A DNA stretch of 64,000 bases from Pseudoalteromonas luteoviolacea (lineage in GTDB: Bacteria > Pseudomonadota > Gammaproteobacteria > Enterobacterales > Alteromonadaceae), in the NCBI RefSeq assembly GCF_001750165.1, contig NZ_CP015411.1, positions 3,506,001-3,570,000 of the forward strand, read 5' to 3'. Under the pieces are notes generated by a model. That model did not search any database and was not told where the DNA came from. It saw nothing but the letters and a program-made list of their open reading frames with translations. This document shows positions 35,245 to 44,552 of the stretch, one piece after another (the first letter of the stretch is position 1; each line of letters opens with the position of its first letter). Position numbers and translations under genes: made by a program.

Positions 35245-36507
35245 TTAAAGACTGATGCCTTTACGCTGTGCTTTTTCTTTGATGAAAGATGCCCAGCTGC
35301 GAGCGAATCGGCGAGTCTTAGGATCTTCTTGAGCCTTCATAATCGCACGATATGCTTGCTTGTACTTTTCTTGATACAGATAAGCTTCGGCTAGGTCAGA
35401 GTAAATTGTACCCTTCTTTTTAGAGCCCAGCTCAAGAGCTTTGTTTAAACGAACGACCGCTGCAGCGTATTGAAGGTCTTGTAACAATAAGCTACCTGCC
35501 TTTCTATACAACTCTGGATCGTTTTCAAACTTAGCTGCTTCTTCATAGTACTTAGCTGCTTTATCAATGTTCTTCGCTTGGTGGAAGTAACTTGCTATTG
35601 CAGTCACATTTTGCTTTGTACGCTCAATGTGTTTGTTTTTGATCGCCTTTTCAAACGTAATAGCCGCTTTATAAGGGATCTCATTCAAAGAATAGTAACT
35701 ACCAAGAATCTTGTAGTGGTTCTCTTTGTCGAAATAGCCTTTCTCATATGCAATTTCCATCACAGTTTGACCTTTACGGTACTGTTCTGTCTGCATATAG
35801 AATGAACCTAGTTGAGTCCAAACTTGCTTATCTTCAGGGAAGATTTTGACAAGTGTTTCAGCAACACTAACTGCATTCTTATACTGTTTTAGTTCAAAGT
35901 ACGAACCAATTTTCAGCATATAATACGATTTGTTAGGTTCTTCTTCATTTAAGGTAATCGCTTGGTCAGCAGGCTCAATTACATCAGCAAACTTTTTAAG
36001 CTCATAGTTTGCCTGTGCAATACGACCATAAACTTTAGGGTCTTGTTCACCTGTAAAGTCCATCCAGTCGTAATAAGTCTTTTTAGCGCCTTCGTACTGC
36101 TCAGTACCTATTAATAGGTCACCAAGTAACTTTAATAGATCAGCATGATCTTTAAAGTTAAGTACATCTGGTGCTACTGCTTGACGAATATATTTGATAG
36201 CCGTCTTATACTCTTCTTTCTGAGCATAAAGGTTACCTAAATAACGATTAACCGTCGCTTTATCAAAATCGTCAGATGCATCGATTTCAAGAAGTAAAGT
36301 GATTGCTTCATCCACTTTATCTTCGTTGTAAAGGTCAAAAGCTTTGATGACCTTTTTACCAACGCGCTCACCCATGACTTTTGTCTTTGCATTTTTACGC
36401 TCTTCGATCTTTGCTGGATCTGGCGCTGCAAACGCTGCGGTGCTTAACGCACCGCCAGCTAATGACATCATCAGAGCAAGAGCTGTTGCTTTTGACATTT
36501 GCTTCAT
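35245..36507 (-). CDS. Exported TPR-repeat protein of the TonB2-type operon
   Basis: The 420-residue protein has a signal peptide (MKQMSKATALALMMSLAGGAL, cleavage near AFAA) and tetratricopeptide repeats through most of its length. A TPR protein closes the TtpC–TonB2 operon in many Alteromonadales, Vibrio and Shewanella. It is probably periplasmic and may link the energy complex to the outer-membrane receptor or stabilise TonB. It follows tonB by 10 bp. Confidence 0.85.
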   Translation of the reverse strand: MKQMSKATALALMMSLAGGALSTAAFAAPDPAKIEERKNAKTKVMGERVGKKVIKAFDLYNEDKVDEAITLLLEIDASDDFDKATVNRYLGNLYAQKEEYKTAIKYIRQAVAPDVLNFKDHADLLKLLGDLLIGTEQYEGAKKTYYDWMDFTGEQDPKVYGRIAQANYELKKFADVIEPADQAITLNEEEPNKSYYMLKIGSYFELKQYKNAVSVAETLVKIFPEDKQVWTQLGSFYMQTEQYRKGQTVMEIAYEKGYFDKENHYKILGSYYSLNEIPYKAAITFEKAIKNKHIERTKQNVTAIASYFHQAKNIDKAAKYYEEAAKFENDPELYRKAGSLLLQDLQYAAAVVRLNKALELGSKKKGTIYSDLAEAYLYQEKYKQAYRAIMKAQEDPKTRRFARSWASFIKEKAQRKGISL

Positions 36508-36517
36508 ATCTTACTCC

Positions 36518-37133
36518 TTAGTCCTGGTTAAGGTTGAAATCAAGTTGAACCTGAATACCAAATTGTTTCTGAGGTTTACCATCAACAATTTTTGGTCTGT
36601 ATTTCCACTTACGAAGCGCACGTTGCGCTTCACGGTTGAAAATACGTTTTGGTTCAGCTGCAATAATTTTAATATCTTCTACACCACCTAGCTCATTGAT
36701 AGTAAATTCAAGCTGTACCCAGCCTTCTTTACCATCACGTGCTGCTTGTGGTGGATACTTAGGTTCAATACGAACGATAGGTGTTGCATCACCGTCACGA
36801 CCGAAATCACCCGGGCCACTTAGGCCACCCTGCCGTACCACCAATACTGATGCTAGGCATGTTAAAACCGATTGCGCCTGCAGCAGGATTTGACGTCTCT
36901 GGCTGTGGCGGCTGCGGTTTAGGCGGCTGCTTTGGCGGTGGAGGAGGTGGAGGCGGTACACGCTTCCTCTCCTGCACATCTGATTCAGGCGGATTCGACA
37001 TAATCTCGACTATGATCTCTTCCTTCTGGTTGTCTGCCCTTTCAGCTCCACCGGAGATAAGGTAAGACATGAAGAAAAATAAGCCGAAAGTTACTGCCCC
37101 ACCTGCTAGAAGTGAAAACAGAAATCGAATCAT
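36518..37133 (-). pseudogene. tonB: TonB2-family energy transducer, interrupted by a frameshift
   Basis: The N-terminal part (37133 to about 36820) has a membrane anchor (FLFSLLAGGAVTFGLFFFMS) and a Pro-rich region ending GFNMPSISIGGTAG, and then runs to a stop at 36807. The C-terminal part (GPGDFGRDGDATPIVRIEPK through EPKRIFNREAQRALRKWKYR to the end) is in the +1 frame. Both halves match one TonB protein of about 200 residues. Removing one base near 36830 (the T in GGGTGGCC on the coding strand) restores the frame. The gene lies between intact exbD2 and TPR genes. It is either a real mutation, an assembly error or, less likely, a slippage site. Confidence 0.8.
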
Positions 37134-37537
37134 TACTTAGCTCCAGCTATTGAAATCTTCAGTCCGTCATCAGTTGCCTTAATTTGGTCCATTACCTTCA
37201 CAACAACACCGTGTTTAGCACCTTTATCCGCTTGGATAATGACAGTTTCAGTTTGTTGTTCAGCTAATAGATTTTCAAGGTTAGCGCTTACACGCTCAAC
37301 ATCGACCTGACGCTTGTCCATCCAAATCTCACCGTTTTCACGGATAGCGATAAAGATGTTTGCATTTTTCTTAGTTTGAGCCTGTGCAGCTTTTGGCTTT
37401 TTAACTTCAATGCCTGCCTCTTTAACAAAAGAGGTAGTTACGATGAAGAAAATCAACATGATGAATACGATGTCAAGCATCGGCGTCATATCTACTGCTG
37501 CTTCTTCTTCTTCACGAAAACGCTGTTTACGTGCCAT
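37133..37537 (-). CDS. exbD: ExbD2-type biopolymer transport protein
   Basis: The 134-residue protein starts MARKQRFREEEEAAVDMTPM, the ExbD N-terminus with the essential membrane Asp (VDMTPMLDIVFIMLIFF), followed by a periplasmic domain. It forms the proton-driven motor with ExbB. It overlaps tonB by one base. Confidence 0.93.
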   Translation of the reverse strand: MARKQRFREEEEAAVDMTPMLDIVFIMLIFFIVTTSFVKEAGIEVKKPKAAQAQTKKNANIFIAIRENGEIWMDKRQVDVERVSANLENLLAEQQTETVIIQADKGAKHGVVVKVMDQIKATDDGLKISIAGAK

Positions 37538-37551
37538 ATTTATATCTCTCT

Positions 37552-38076
37552 CTAGTGATGTGGCAAACTATCGATAAGTTTTTCTTTAGCCATTTTTGCT
37601 CTCGCTTCAAGACGAGTGCTAAAGAATACACCTGATAGTGCCGCAACCATTCCAGCCATTGTTGGTATCGTTGCCATTGAAATGCCTGATGCCATCAAAC
37701 GCGGGTTACCAGTACCTTGTGTAGCCATGGTTTCAAATACTGAAATCATACCTGTTACTGTACCTAGTAGACCGATTAATGGACACATTGCAACCAATGT
37801 TTTGATAATCAACATACGCTCATCTAATTTTTCAGACGCTTCAGAAACCCATGCTTCACGGATTCTGTGTGCGTACCAAGATGTAGTATCTTGGCGGGCA
37901 TCCCATCTAGCTACAATCCCCTTATGCATTCTAGGGAACTCAACTAATAGGAACCAATAGCGCTCAATCATTAATACCCACATAAGAAAGAGTGCCATTG
38001 CGACAACGAATAGTACGTCGCCGCCTGTAGCAACAAAATCCCTGATAGATTCCCACGTCTCCACCAGGACTAGCAT
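37552..38076 (-). CDS. exbB: ExbB2-type MotA/TolQ/ExbB proton channel protein
   Basis: The 174-residue protein has three membrane segments and the conserved block VAMCPLIGLLGTVTGMISVFE of ExbB/TolQ/MotA. It is the channel part of the TonB motor. Its start overlaps the stop of the TtpC-like gene by one base. Confidence 0.93.
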   Translation of the reverse strand: MLVLVETWESIRDFVATGGDVLFVVAMALFLMWVLMIERYWFLLVEFPRMHKGIVARWDARQDTTSWYAHRIREAWVSEASEKLDERMLIIKTLVAMCPLIGLLGTVTGMISVFETMATQGTGNPRLMASGISMATIPTMAGMVAALSGVFFSTRLEARAKMAKEKLIDSLPHH

Positions 38077-39440
38077 TATGCTTTCTCCTTCTCCGCGTGC
38101 GCAGCAACGATACCCGCGCTTTGCTCGTCAAGAATGTGTAGGATTGATTTACTACGACCAGCAACAATAGCGTGAAGTAGGATTAATGGTAGCGCAGCAA
38201 TTAGACCAAGTGCTGTAGTAACAAGTGCTAGAGAGATGTTACCTGCCATGATCTTCGGATCACCAGTACCGAATAGAGTGATTGATTCGAACGTCAAGAT
38301 CATACCAACAACCGTACCAAGTAGACCTAGTAGTGGTGCGATAGCTGCAAGGATCTTGATGATGTTGATACCAGCTTCAATGCGAGGCGTTTCACGTAGA
38401 ATTGCTTCGTCAAGTTTAAGCTCAAGGTTCTCAACGTCTTGGTTCTTGTTATCGTGGTACACTTTCAAGATACGGCCAAGTGGGTTGTTATCACTTGGGT
38501 TGTTAGCGTTCTTGATTTGAGATTTGATCTTCGCACCAACAAGCATTAGGTCAACAAAACGAACCAATGCAATAAGAGCACCTAGTGCTAGTAATGCAGT
38601 GATGATGTAACCTACTGTGTCACCTTGGTGCCAACGCTCTTCAACACTTGCTTTTTGTGTATTCAGGCGAAGGATAGCACCACGAGTTGGATCAACTACG
38701 AAAGGTACGTAACCAGTTGCAGGTGTGTTAAGAAGGTCACCGATTGTAGCAACAACGTTTGATGCTGGTTGCTTACCTAGAGGAACAATTGCTTTGTTCT
38801 CTACATCGTATACAACATAACCATCTTGTGTGATTAGGTTGAAGTTACCGATACGAGTAACAGGCTTCACATTGATGTCACCGCTTAGCTCAGCTACTTC
38901 AGCTTCGAAAGTAGATGTCTTTGCAGATTCAGTCATTTCAGTTTGGAATGCAATCCAAAGCTCTTCTAGTTCACGTGTAGTTGGTAGTTCTTTAGCAGCA
39001 GCTAGAGAACGAAGAACTTCAGCACGTCCTGGCTTTTCAGCACTTACGATTGACGCTTCGATTGAACCGATAGCATCTGCTGCAGAACGACGTACAACAC
39101 CGAACATCTCACCAAGAGTACCCTGTGCATTTACTAGCTCAGTTTCTTTCTCAGCAAGTGTAACTTCGTTTTGCTTGAATTGCTTGTTAAGACGCTCGCC
39201 ACGTGCTTTCTCAGCAGCTAGGTCACGCTTAGCTTTGTTAAGAAGAGCTTGCTTGTCAGCGCGCTCAGATAAGAACTCTTGCTCACGAGCTTTGTTAATT
39301 TTACCTTCAGAAATTCGGTTCTGTTTAACTTGCTCAAGGATCTTATCTAGTGCTTCCGTGTTTGCATGTGCATTCAACGCGGCACCAGCAGAAACTGTTA
39401 ATGCTGCAGCAACTGCAAAACCTTTAAATAGTTTCTTCAT
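38076..39440 (-). CDS. TtpC-like MotA/TolQ/ExbB family protein
   Basis: The 454-residue protein has a signal peptide (MKKLFKGFAVAAALTVSAGAA), a coiled-coil periplasmic domain (residues ~30–190), then three membrane segments with LAAIAPLLGLLGTVVGMI. This large ExbB-like architecture is that of TtpC, needed for TonB2-dependent uptake in Vibrio. It follows the DUF3450 gene by 6 bp. Confidence 0.9.
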   Translation of the reverse strand: MKKLFKGFAVAAALTVSAGAALNAHANTEALDKILEQVKQNRISEGKINKAREQEFLSERADKQALLNKAKRDLAAEKARGERLNKQFKQNEVTLAEKETELVNAQGTLGEMFGVVRRSAADAIGSIEASIVSAEKPGRAEVLRSLAAAKELPTTRELEELWIAFQTEMTESAKTSTFEAEVAELSGDINVKPVTRIGNFNLITQDGYVVYDVENKAIVPLGKQPASNVVATIGDLLNTPATGYVPFVVDPTRGAILRLNTQKASVEERWHQGDTVGYIITALLALGALIALVRFVDLMLVGAKIKSQIKNANNPSDNNPLGRILKVYHDNKNQDVENLELKLDEAILRETPRIEAGINIIKILAAIAPLLGLLGTVVGMILTFESITLFGTGDPKIMAGNISLALVTTALGLIAALPLILLHAIVAGRSKSILHILDEQSAGIVAAHAEKEKA

Positions 39441-39446
39441 TTTTTA

Positions 39447-40217
39447 TTACTCCGCGCCAAAAATAGGAAGTTTAACTAGTTCAGGGGCAGCCTGACCACG
39501 TGCGATACGGATCATGTCTTTAACAGGCTTAAGGTACTCTTCACCTAGTGCTTGCCACTGCTTTGCAGTGTTGTCCCAAACCCATGCATTCTTTTGATCG
39601 AATGACTGAGCAACGTATGCAATACGACCTAGACGTGCGAAGTCAACATTGATGTTTTTACCGTTGATTTCCAGTGAACCTTGAGATGCAGTCATTGCTG
39701 TACCATACGCAGTTTCAACTGTGTATGCTTCAAGCACCTGACGGTATTTCTCAGAAGTGGTTACTTTTGCGTTAGAAAGTGTTTCGCGAAGTCTTTCAAC
39801 ACGCTCCAAACGCTTTTCTGTATCAAACGGGACGTCCGCTTTGATGAATTGCTCGAGTGTATCAATCATGCGATACATCAAAGGCACAACGTCTTGCTTA
39901 GTTTTATCAACTGTTGCTATCTGACGCTCTAGAGACTCAATATTTGCATTTTGGTCCGCTACCAAACGTGCAACGTGGTCGTTGTATACTTTTAGAAGCT
40001 CTGTTTCATCTACAGTCGTGCGATAATCGGCAATCATTTCGATTGACTGACCGTAAATTTTATCAACTTTTTCTTGAGACTTTTGAGCAGCCTTTTGAGT
40101 TTGCTGACCTACTTTCTGTATGTCATTCAAAGGATCTGCCATCACATTGCTGCTTGCAAATGCTGCTGCGCCAAATAACGCTGAAGCTACAAGACTCTTT
40201 CTGATTTTAACAGACAT
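39447..40217 (-). CDS. DUF3450 periplasmic coiled-coil protein
   Basis: The ~256-residue protein starts MSVKIRKSLVASALFGAAAF with a signal peptide and a long coiled coil (QQTQKAAQKSQEKVDKIYGQ). DUF3450 proteins always head this TtpC–ExbB–ExbD–TonB operon in Alteromonadales. The ATG at 40217 has GGGAAC before it. The 379-bp AT-rich stretch upstream (40218–40596) is expected to hold the operon promoter; I see no clear Fur box by eye. Confidence 0.9.
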   Translation of the reverse strand: MSVKIRKSLVASALFGAAAFASSNVMADPLNDIQKVGQQTQKAAQKSQEKVDKIYGQSIEMIADYRTTVDETELLKVYNDHVARLVADQNANIESLERQIATVDKTKQDVVPLMYRMIDTLEQFIKADVPFDTEKRLERVERLRETLSNAKVTTSEKYRQVLEAYTVETAYGTAMTASQGSLEINGKNINVDFARLGRIAYVAQSFDQKNAWVWDNTAKQWQALGEEYLKPVKDMIRIARGQAAPELVKLPIFGAE

Positions 40218-40596
40218 AGTTCCCAACCAATTAAGTAATGTTACTTTTATAATTTTTGCACTCTATTTGAGAAGAGTACCCCGGATACCTTTTTAGAAGT
40301 ATCAACCGTGCAATAATGCTAAATGCATTTGCCCATGTCAACTTCATGTTCAAAACTAATTTTGCGACAGTGCTACTAATAAATTGAAATAAAACATTGC
40401 ATTAACAACAAAACAAAGAAAAAAAACTTAAATCACTTACTTTTCATACACAAAGCAACTTAATTAACAATTTATTACAGTTAAAAATTAACCAAACCTT
40501 GCTATCTAATCCCTTCAAAAATACAAGATTGACTTTAAAATTCATTACTTTAGAAAATTTACGCAGCAAAAAAGCATTGCATATAACACAATATTC

Positions 40597-41262
40597 TCAA
40601 CTAATAAAACTTTTTTTACGTTGTAAATGCTCACATAATGCAATGATCTGTGTAGAAAACTCATTTAAAAACAGCGATAAATGATAACCATCAAGTAGTC
40701 CATGGTGTACCTCTATAGATACAGATAATCTATTTTCTTCTTTATTAAATTTCCCAAAAACTACTTTTGGTATGCCTAAATTATCCTCACTATGCCGAGC
40801 ATGTTTAAATCCACATACCTCAAACCAAGGCAAAATAGAAACATATATTTGATCAAGTGCATCGCTTTGGGACACAAAATTCTCATTCAACAACGGCTGT
40901 AATAAGCCCTCTTGTTTTTTAACATTGTTCTTTGTAACAAACTCATCAATTGAATCAGCATTGTCTAATAAAATAAATCTGAATGTTTTATCATTGGCTA
41001 AAAATGTACTACTAATTGCTACCTCAGAAAATTCCACAGGCTTATTATCTACTATGCGAAAACGCATAAAGTCACATACTTGAAGTGTTCTGCTCAAACA
41101 GTAAAGGTAACAGTCTGAAAAAGGGAAACCAGCTGTAACTGAATCTGAATATAAAGAATGGGTATCAATTGAAGTCGTAATATTAAAATTTGGGTCTTCA
41201 AATTGCTGATAGAACTTAAAATGTTCAGCACGTTCCCACGTAGAGAGATCTATTTCTTTCAT
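40597..41262 (-). CDS. CatA-like chloramphenicol acetyltransferase family protein
   Basis: The 221-residue protein is full length for the CAT family and has the C-terminal active-site block VSIEVHHGLLDGYHLSLFLNE (HHxxxDG) around residues 187–193. It acetylates a hydroxyl using acetyl-CoA. Whether the substrate is chloramphenicol cannot be told; key residues are present. It lies alone downstream of the leucine dehydrogenase terminator. Confidence 0.8.
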   Translation of the reverse strand: MKEIDLSTWERAEHFKFYQQFEDPNFNITTSIDTHSLYSDSVTAGFPFSDCYLYCLSRTLQVCDFMRFRIVDNKPVEFSEVAISSTFLANDKTFRFILLDNADSIDEFVTKNNVKKQEGLLQPLLNENFVSQSDALDQIYVSILPWFEVCGFKHARHSEDNLGIPKVVFGKFNKEENRLSVSIEVHHGLLDGYHLSLFLNEFSTQIIALCEHLQRKKSFIS

Positions 41263-41273
41263 AAAGTAACAAC

Positions 41274-41298
41274 AAAAAAAGGGCGAAATACGCCCTTT
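41274..41298 (-). terminator. Terminator of leucine dehydrogenase
   Basis: AAAGGGCG-TATTT-CGCCCTTT stem followed on the minus strand by TTTTTTT. Confidence 0.88.
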
Positions 41299-41321
41299 AT
41301 TATAGCTTTAATATGATTTGA

Positions 41322-42362
41322 TCAAAGCCCGTTTTCTATGATTTCTTGTGCAAGCTCGTCGGCAATAACGTGTGTTGATTTCTGCTCGTCGTCTGAACGC
41401 TTGAAAATTTCCGCTAATGTATCGTAGATACCCTCTACGTGTTTAGTAGAAAGCGCTTCGTCATAACCTTCAGGCTTAGTTTCGTAATACACGTTGATGA
41501 TACCACCAGCATTAATAACGTAATCTGGAGCATATAACACCCCTTTTTCACGAAGTACGTCACCATGTCTAGCCTCTGCTAACTGATTGTTTGCACAACC
41601 TGCGATAATTGAAGCTTTAATGCGTGGAATTGTTTCATCATTAACTGTCGCACCTAACGCACAAGGTGCATAAATATCAACATCTAAGTCATAAATCTCA
41701 TCGATTGCGACTGCAGTTGCACCAAAGTCATTTACGACACGTGCTACAGACTCTTCATTAATATCCGTCACGAACAATTCTGCACCTGCTTCGTGTAAGT
41801 GTTTACATAACGTATATGCAACTGCACCTAAGCCCTGTACCGACACTTTCACACCTGATAGATCTTGATGACCAAATTTGTGCTGGTAAGCAGCTTTGAT
41901 ACCTAAGAATGTGCCTAATGCAGTAAATGGTGATGGGTTACCACTTTTTCCTTCAAGACCTAATACATAGTTGGTCTCTTTGTGCATCATCATTACATCG
42001 CCTGTAGTGATGTTCACGTCCTCAGCTGAGTAGTAACTACCACCCAACCTTTCTAAGTGCTTACCGAACGCTCTGAACAGCGCTTCAGATTTAACTGTTT
42101 TTGCATCACCAATAATTACTGATTTACCGCCACCAAATGGTAAACGCGCAACAGCATTCTTGTAAGTCATACCTTTCGACAAACGTAATACGTCATACAC
42201 TGCATCTTGGTCTTCTGCATAGTCCCAAAGACGACAACCACCTACAGCAGGACCTAGTTTAGTACTATGGACTGCGATAATCGCCTTTAAGCCCGACTCT
42301 TTATCCGAGCAAAACACAACTTGCTCATGATTATCAAATTCAACTTGGTTAAATACAGCCAC
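41322..42362 (-). CDS. ldh: Leucine/phenylalanine/valine dehydrogenase
   Basis: The 346-residue protein has the Glu/Leu/Phe/Val dehydrogenase active-site block LPFGGGKSVIIGD and the GLGAVAYTLCKHLHEAG NAD-binding loop. It converts leucine and related amino acids to 2-oxo acids with release of ammonium. A LiuR-like palindrome lies about 230 bp upstream (42591–42606). It is the sole gene between two terminators. Confidence 0.92.
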   Translation of the reverse strand: MAVFNQVEFDNHEQVVFCSDKESGLKAIIAVHSTKLGPAVGGCRLWDYAEDQDAVYDVLRLSKGMTYKNAVARLPFGGGKSVIIGDAKTVKSEALFRAFGKHLERLGGSYYSAEDVNITTGDVMMMHKETNYVLGLEGKSGNPSPFTALGTFLGIKAAYQHKFGHQDLSGVKVSVQGLGAVAYTLCKHLHEAGAELFVTDINEESVARVVNDFGATAVAIDEIYDLDVDIYAPCALGATVNDETIPRIKASIIAGCANNQLAEARHGDVLREKGVLYAPDYVINAGGIINVYYETKPEGYDEALSTKHVEGIYDTLAEIFKRSDDEQKSTHVIADELAQEIIENGL

Positions 42363-42590
42363 TTTGATTATTCTCCGATTTTTGTCTGACCTTGTCAGAT
42401 AGCGCTGAAATTGCGCTTGACTCTATCATTAACTATTTAGGCAATCCAGCAAATGAGATGATCTAAGCTTTCATACGCAGCAGAGCGCATAAACATTCTA
42501 TAAAAAAAAGATTAAGAGACTATTATTTTTATTTTAAGTCAAATTATAAACATGATTAATTAAAAATATCTTTATTTTTTATAGCGTCTG

Positions 42591-42606
42591 TTTACGTAAA
42601 CGTAAT
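42591..42606. promoter_or_regulatory. 16-bp palindrome (TTTACGTAAACGTAAT), LiuR-like operator candidate
   Basis: It equals the gltB upstream site at 5109–5124 except for the last base. It lies in the 426-bp region upstream of leucine dehydrogenase, which otherwise holds only the fumarase terminator. Confidence 0.55.
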
Positions 42607-42740
42607 GCTGAGCACGCTTGTAAGTATAAATTTACATTTTGAAGATTACAAAGATATTACCCATAACAGTTACAGCTCAAAAAACAAGCTGATGACCAAC
42701 CTATCGAACTACAAGGGTACATTTCACCAAAAATGAGAAC

Positions 42741-42772
42741 AAAAAAGGCGGACCCTATCTGGTCCGCCTTTT
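42741..42772 (-). terminator. Terminator of class I fumarase
   Basis: AAGGCGGACC and GGTCCGCCTT form a 10-bp perfect stem with a 6-base loop; a T run follows on the minus strand. Confidence 0.9.
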
Positions 42773-42788
42773 AGAACTGCTTGGTGAA

Positions 42789-44315
42789 TTAGCTTAACTT
42801 AGCATCAAGCTCTTCAATCTTAGCTTTCCAAATAGCTGGGCCTTGCGTGTGCGCATTTGCACCTTCACTATCAACTGCAACCGTTACAGGCATATCTTCT
42901 ACTTCAAATTCATAGATCGCTTCCATACCTAAGTCTTCAAAAGCAACAACTCGAGATTTCTTAATCGCTTTTGCAACTAAATATGCAGCACCACCGACAG
43001 CCATTAGGTAAACAGCTTTGTTTTGCTTGATTGACTCAACAGTAGCAGGACCACGCTCCGCTTTACCAATCATACCTACCAGACCCGTTTTTTCTAACAT
43101 CAGGTCGGTAAACTTATCCATACGCGTTGATGTCGTTGGACCTGCCGGGCCTACTACTTCGTCACCAACTGCATCAACAGGACCAACGTAGTAAATAAAC
43201 TTATTAGTAAAGTCCACGCCTTCCGGTAGGCCTTCGCCAGAGTTGATCATTTCTTGTAGACGTTTGTGGGCAGCATCACGGCCTGTTAAGATTTTACCTG
43301 AAAGAAGTACCGTTTCACCCATCTTCCAATCTTGGATATCATCTTTCGTTAAAGTGTCTAAATTGACACGACGAGTATCTTCGCCCACTTCCCACGTCAC
43401 TTCTGGCCAATCTTCAAGTTTTGGCGCTTTAAGATCTGCAGGACCAGACCCGTCTAGCGTGAAATGTACGTGACGAGTAGCTGCACAGTTCGGGATCATA
43501 ACAACTGGTTTTGATGCTGCGTGCGTAGGTGCTGTTTTAATTTTTACATCCACAACAGTTGTCAAACCACCAAGACCTTGTGCGCCGATCCCTAATTTGT
43601 TTGCTCTTTCAAAAATTTCCAAACGTAGCTTTTCTTCTGCTGTCTCTGCACCACGCTCTTGAAGATCATGAATATCAACCGGATCCATTAATGATTCTTT
43701 CGCCAATACCGCTGCTTTTTCAGCCGTGCCGCCAATTCCAATCCCGATCATGCCTGGTGGACACCAACCAGCACCCATTGTCGGTAGCGTCTTCTCAACC
43801 CAAGCAGCAACATCATCCGAAGGATTTAGCATGGCCATCTTAGTTTTGTTTTCAGAGCCGCCCCCTTTAGCTGCTATCATAACTTCTACTTCAGCGCCTG
43901 GTACTAAATCTACATGTACAACCGATGGTGTATTGTCTTTGGTGTTTTTACGGCTACCAGCTGGATCAGCAACAATTGAAGCACGAAGTGGGTTGTCTGG
44001 GTTTGTATATGCGCGACGAGTACCTTCGTCAACCATCTGCTGTACGGTTAAATCGGTTTTGTCCCACTTTACGTCCATACCCACTTTAACGAAGCATGTC
44101 ACAATACCAGTATCTTGACACAATGGACGCTTGCCCTCGGCAGACATACGCGAATTTATTAAGATCTGTGCAATAGCGTCTTTAGCCGCCTTGCTTTGCT
44201 CATTGTTATACGCTTTCTCTAGCGCTTGCACAAAATCAAGTGGATGGTAAAAAGAAATATATTGTAACGCATCTTCAATGCTATCAATAAAGTCTTGTTG
44301 ACGGATAATACTCAT
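42789..44315 (-). CDS. fumA: Fumarate hydratase class I
   Basis: The ~508-residue protein starts MSIIRQQDFIDSIEDALQYI and has the class I (Fe–S) fumarase signatures including the cluster cysteines in RPLCQDTG, MIPNCAATRH and the C-terminal GPTTSTRMDKFTD. It interconverts fumarate and malate with a [4Fe-4S] cluster. The ATG at 44315 has AAGGAA before it; a longer in-frame reading adds seven residues. Confidence 0.95.
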   Translation of the reverse strand: MSIIRQQDFIDSIEDALQYISFYHPLDFVQALEKAYNNEQSKAAKDAIAQILINSRMSAEGKRPLCQDTGIVTCFVKVGMDVKWDKTDLTVQQMVDEGTRRAYTNPDNPLRASIVADPAGSRKNTKDNTPSVVHVDLVPGAEVEVMIAAKGGGSENKTKMAMLNPSDDVAAWVEKTLPTMGAGWCPPGMIGIGIGGTAEKAAVLAKESLMDPVDIHDLQERGAETAEEKLRLEIFERANKLGIGAQGLGGLTTVVDVKIKTAPTHAASKPVVMIPNCAATRHVHFTLDGSGPADLKAPKLEDWPEVTWEVGEDTRRVNLDTLTKDDIQDWKMGETVLLSGKILTGRDAAHKRLQEMINSGEGLPEGVDFTNKFIYYVGPVDAVGDEVVGPAGPTTSTRMDKFTDLMLEKTGLVGMIGKAERGPATVESIKQNKAVYLMAVGGAAYLVAKAIKKSRVVAFEDLGMEAIYEFEVEDMPVTVAVDSEGANAHTQGPAIWKAKIEELDAKLS

Positions 44316-44519
44316 GACGGTTCCTTTAGTAACCATTATCTTTATACAAATGGTGTGTTCTTAGTAAGTCGAAAAATGTTGACTCCACCACACAATTATC
44401 GGTTAAGCGCAAAATGATTTTATGCCCCCATTTCGTCTAAACTTTCGATATTGTCATTGTGGTTATGAGTTATCACTCCTCGACTCTATAGATTCATTTC
44501 TAATTATGATAACCTCCTC

Positions 44520-44532
44520 GCCCGTTTCGGGC
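44520..44532 (+). promoter_or_regulatory. GC-rich hairpin in the pabB leader
   Basis: GCCCG-TTT-CGGGC lies 20 bases upstream of the pabB ATG and is followed by TAGTTTTC, so it may act as a weak attenuator or affect translation. Confidence 0.3.
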
Positions 44533-44552
44533 TAGTTTTCAGGGTCAAGTAA

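Noticed and set aside
40218..40596. A Fur box upstream of the TonB2-type operon.
   Set aside because: I could not find a good 19-bp match by eye; an AT-rich stretch alone is not enough.
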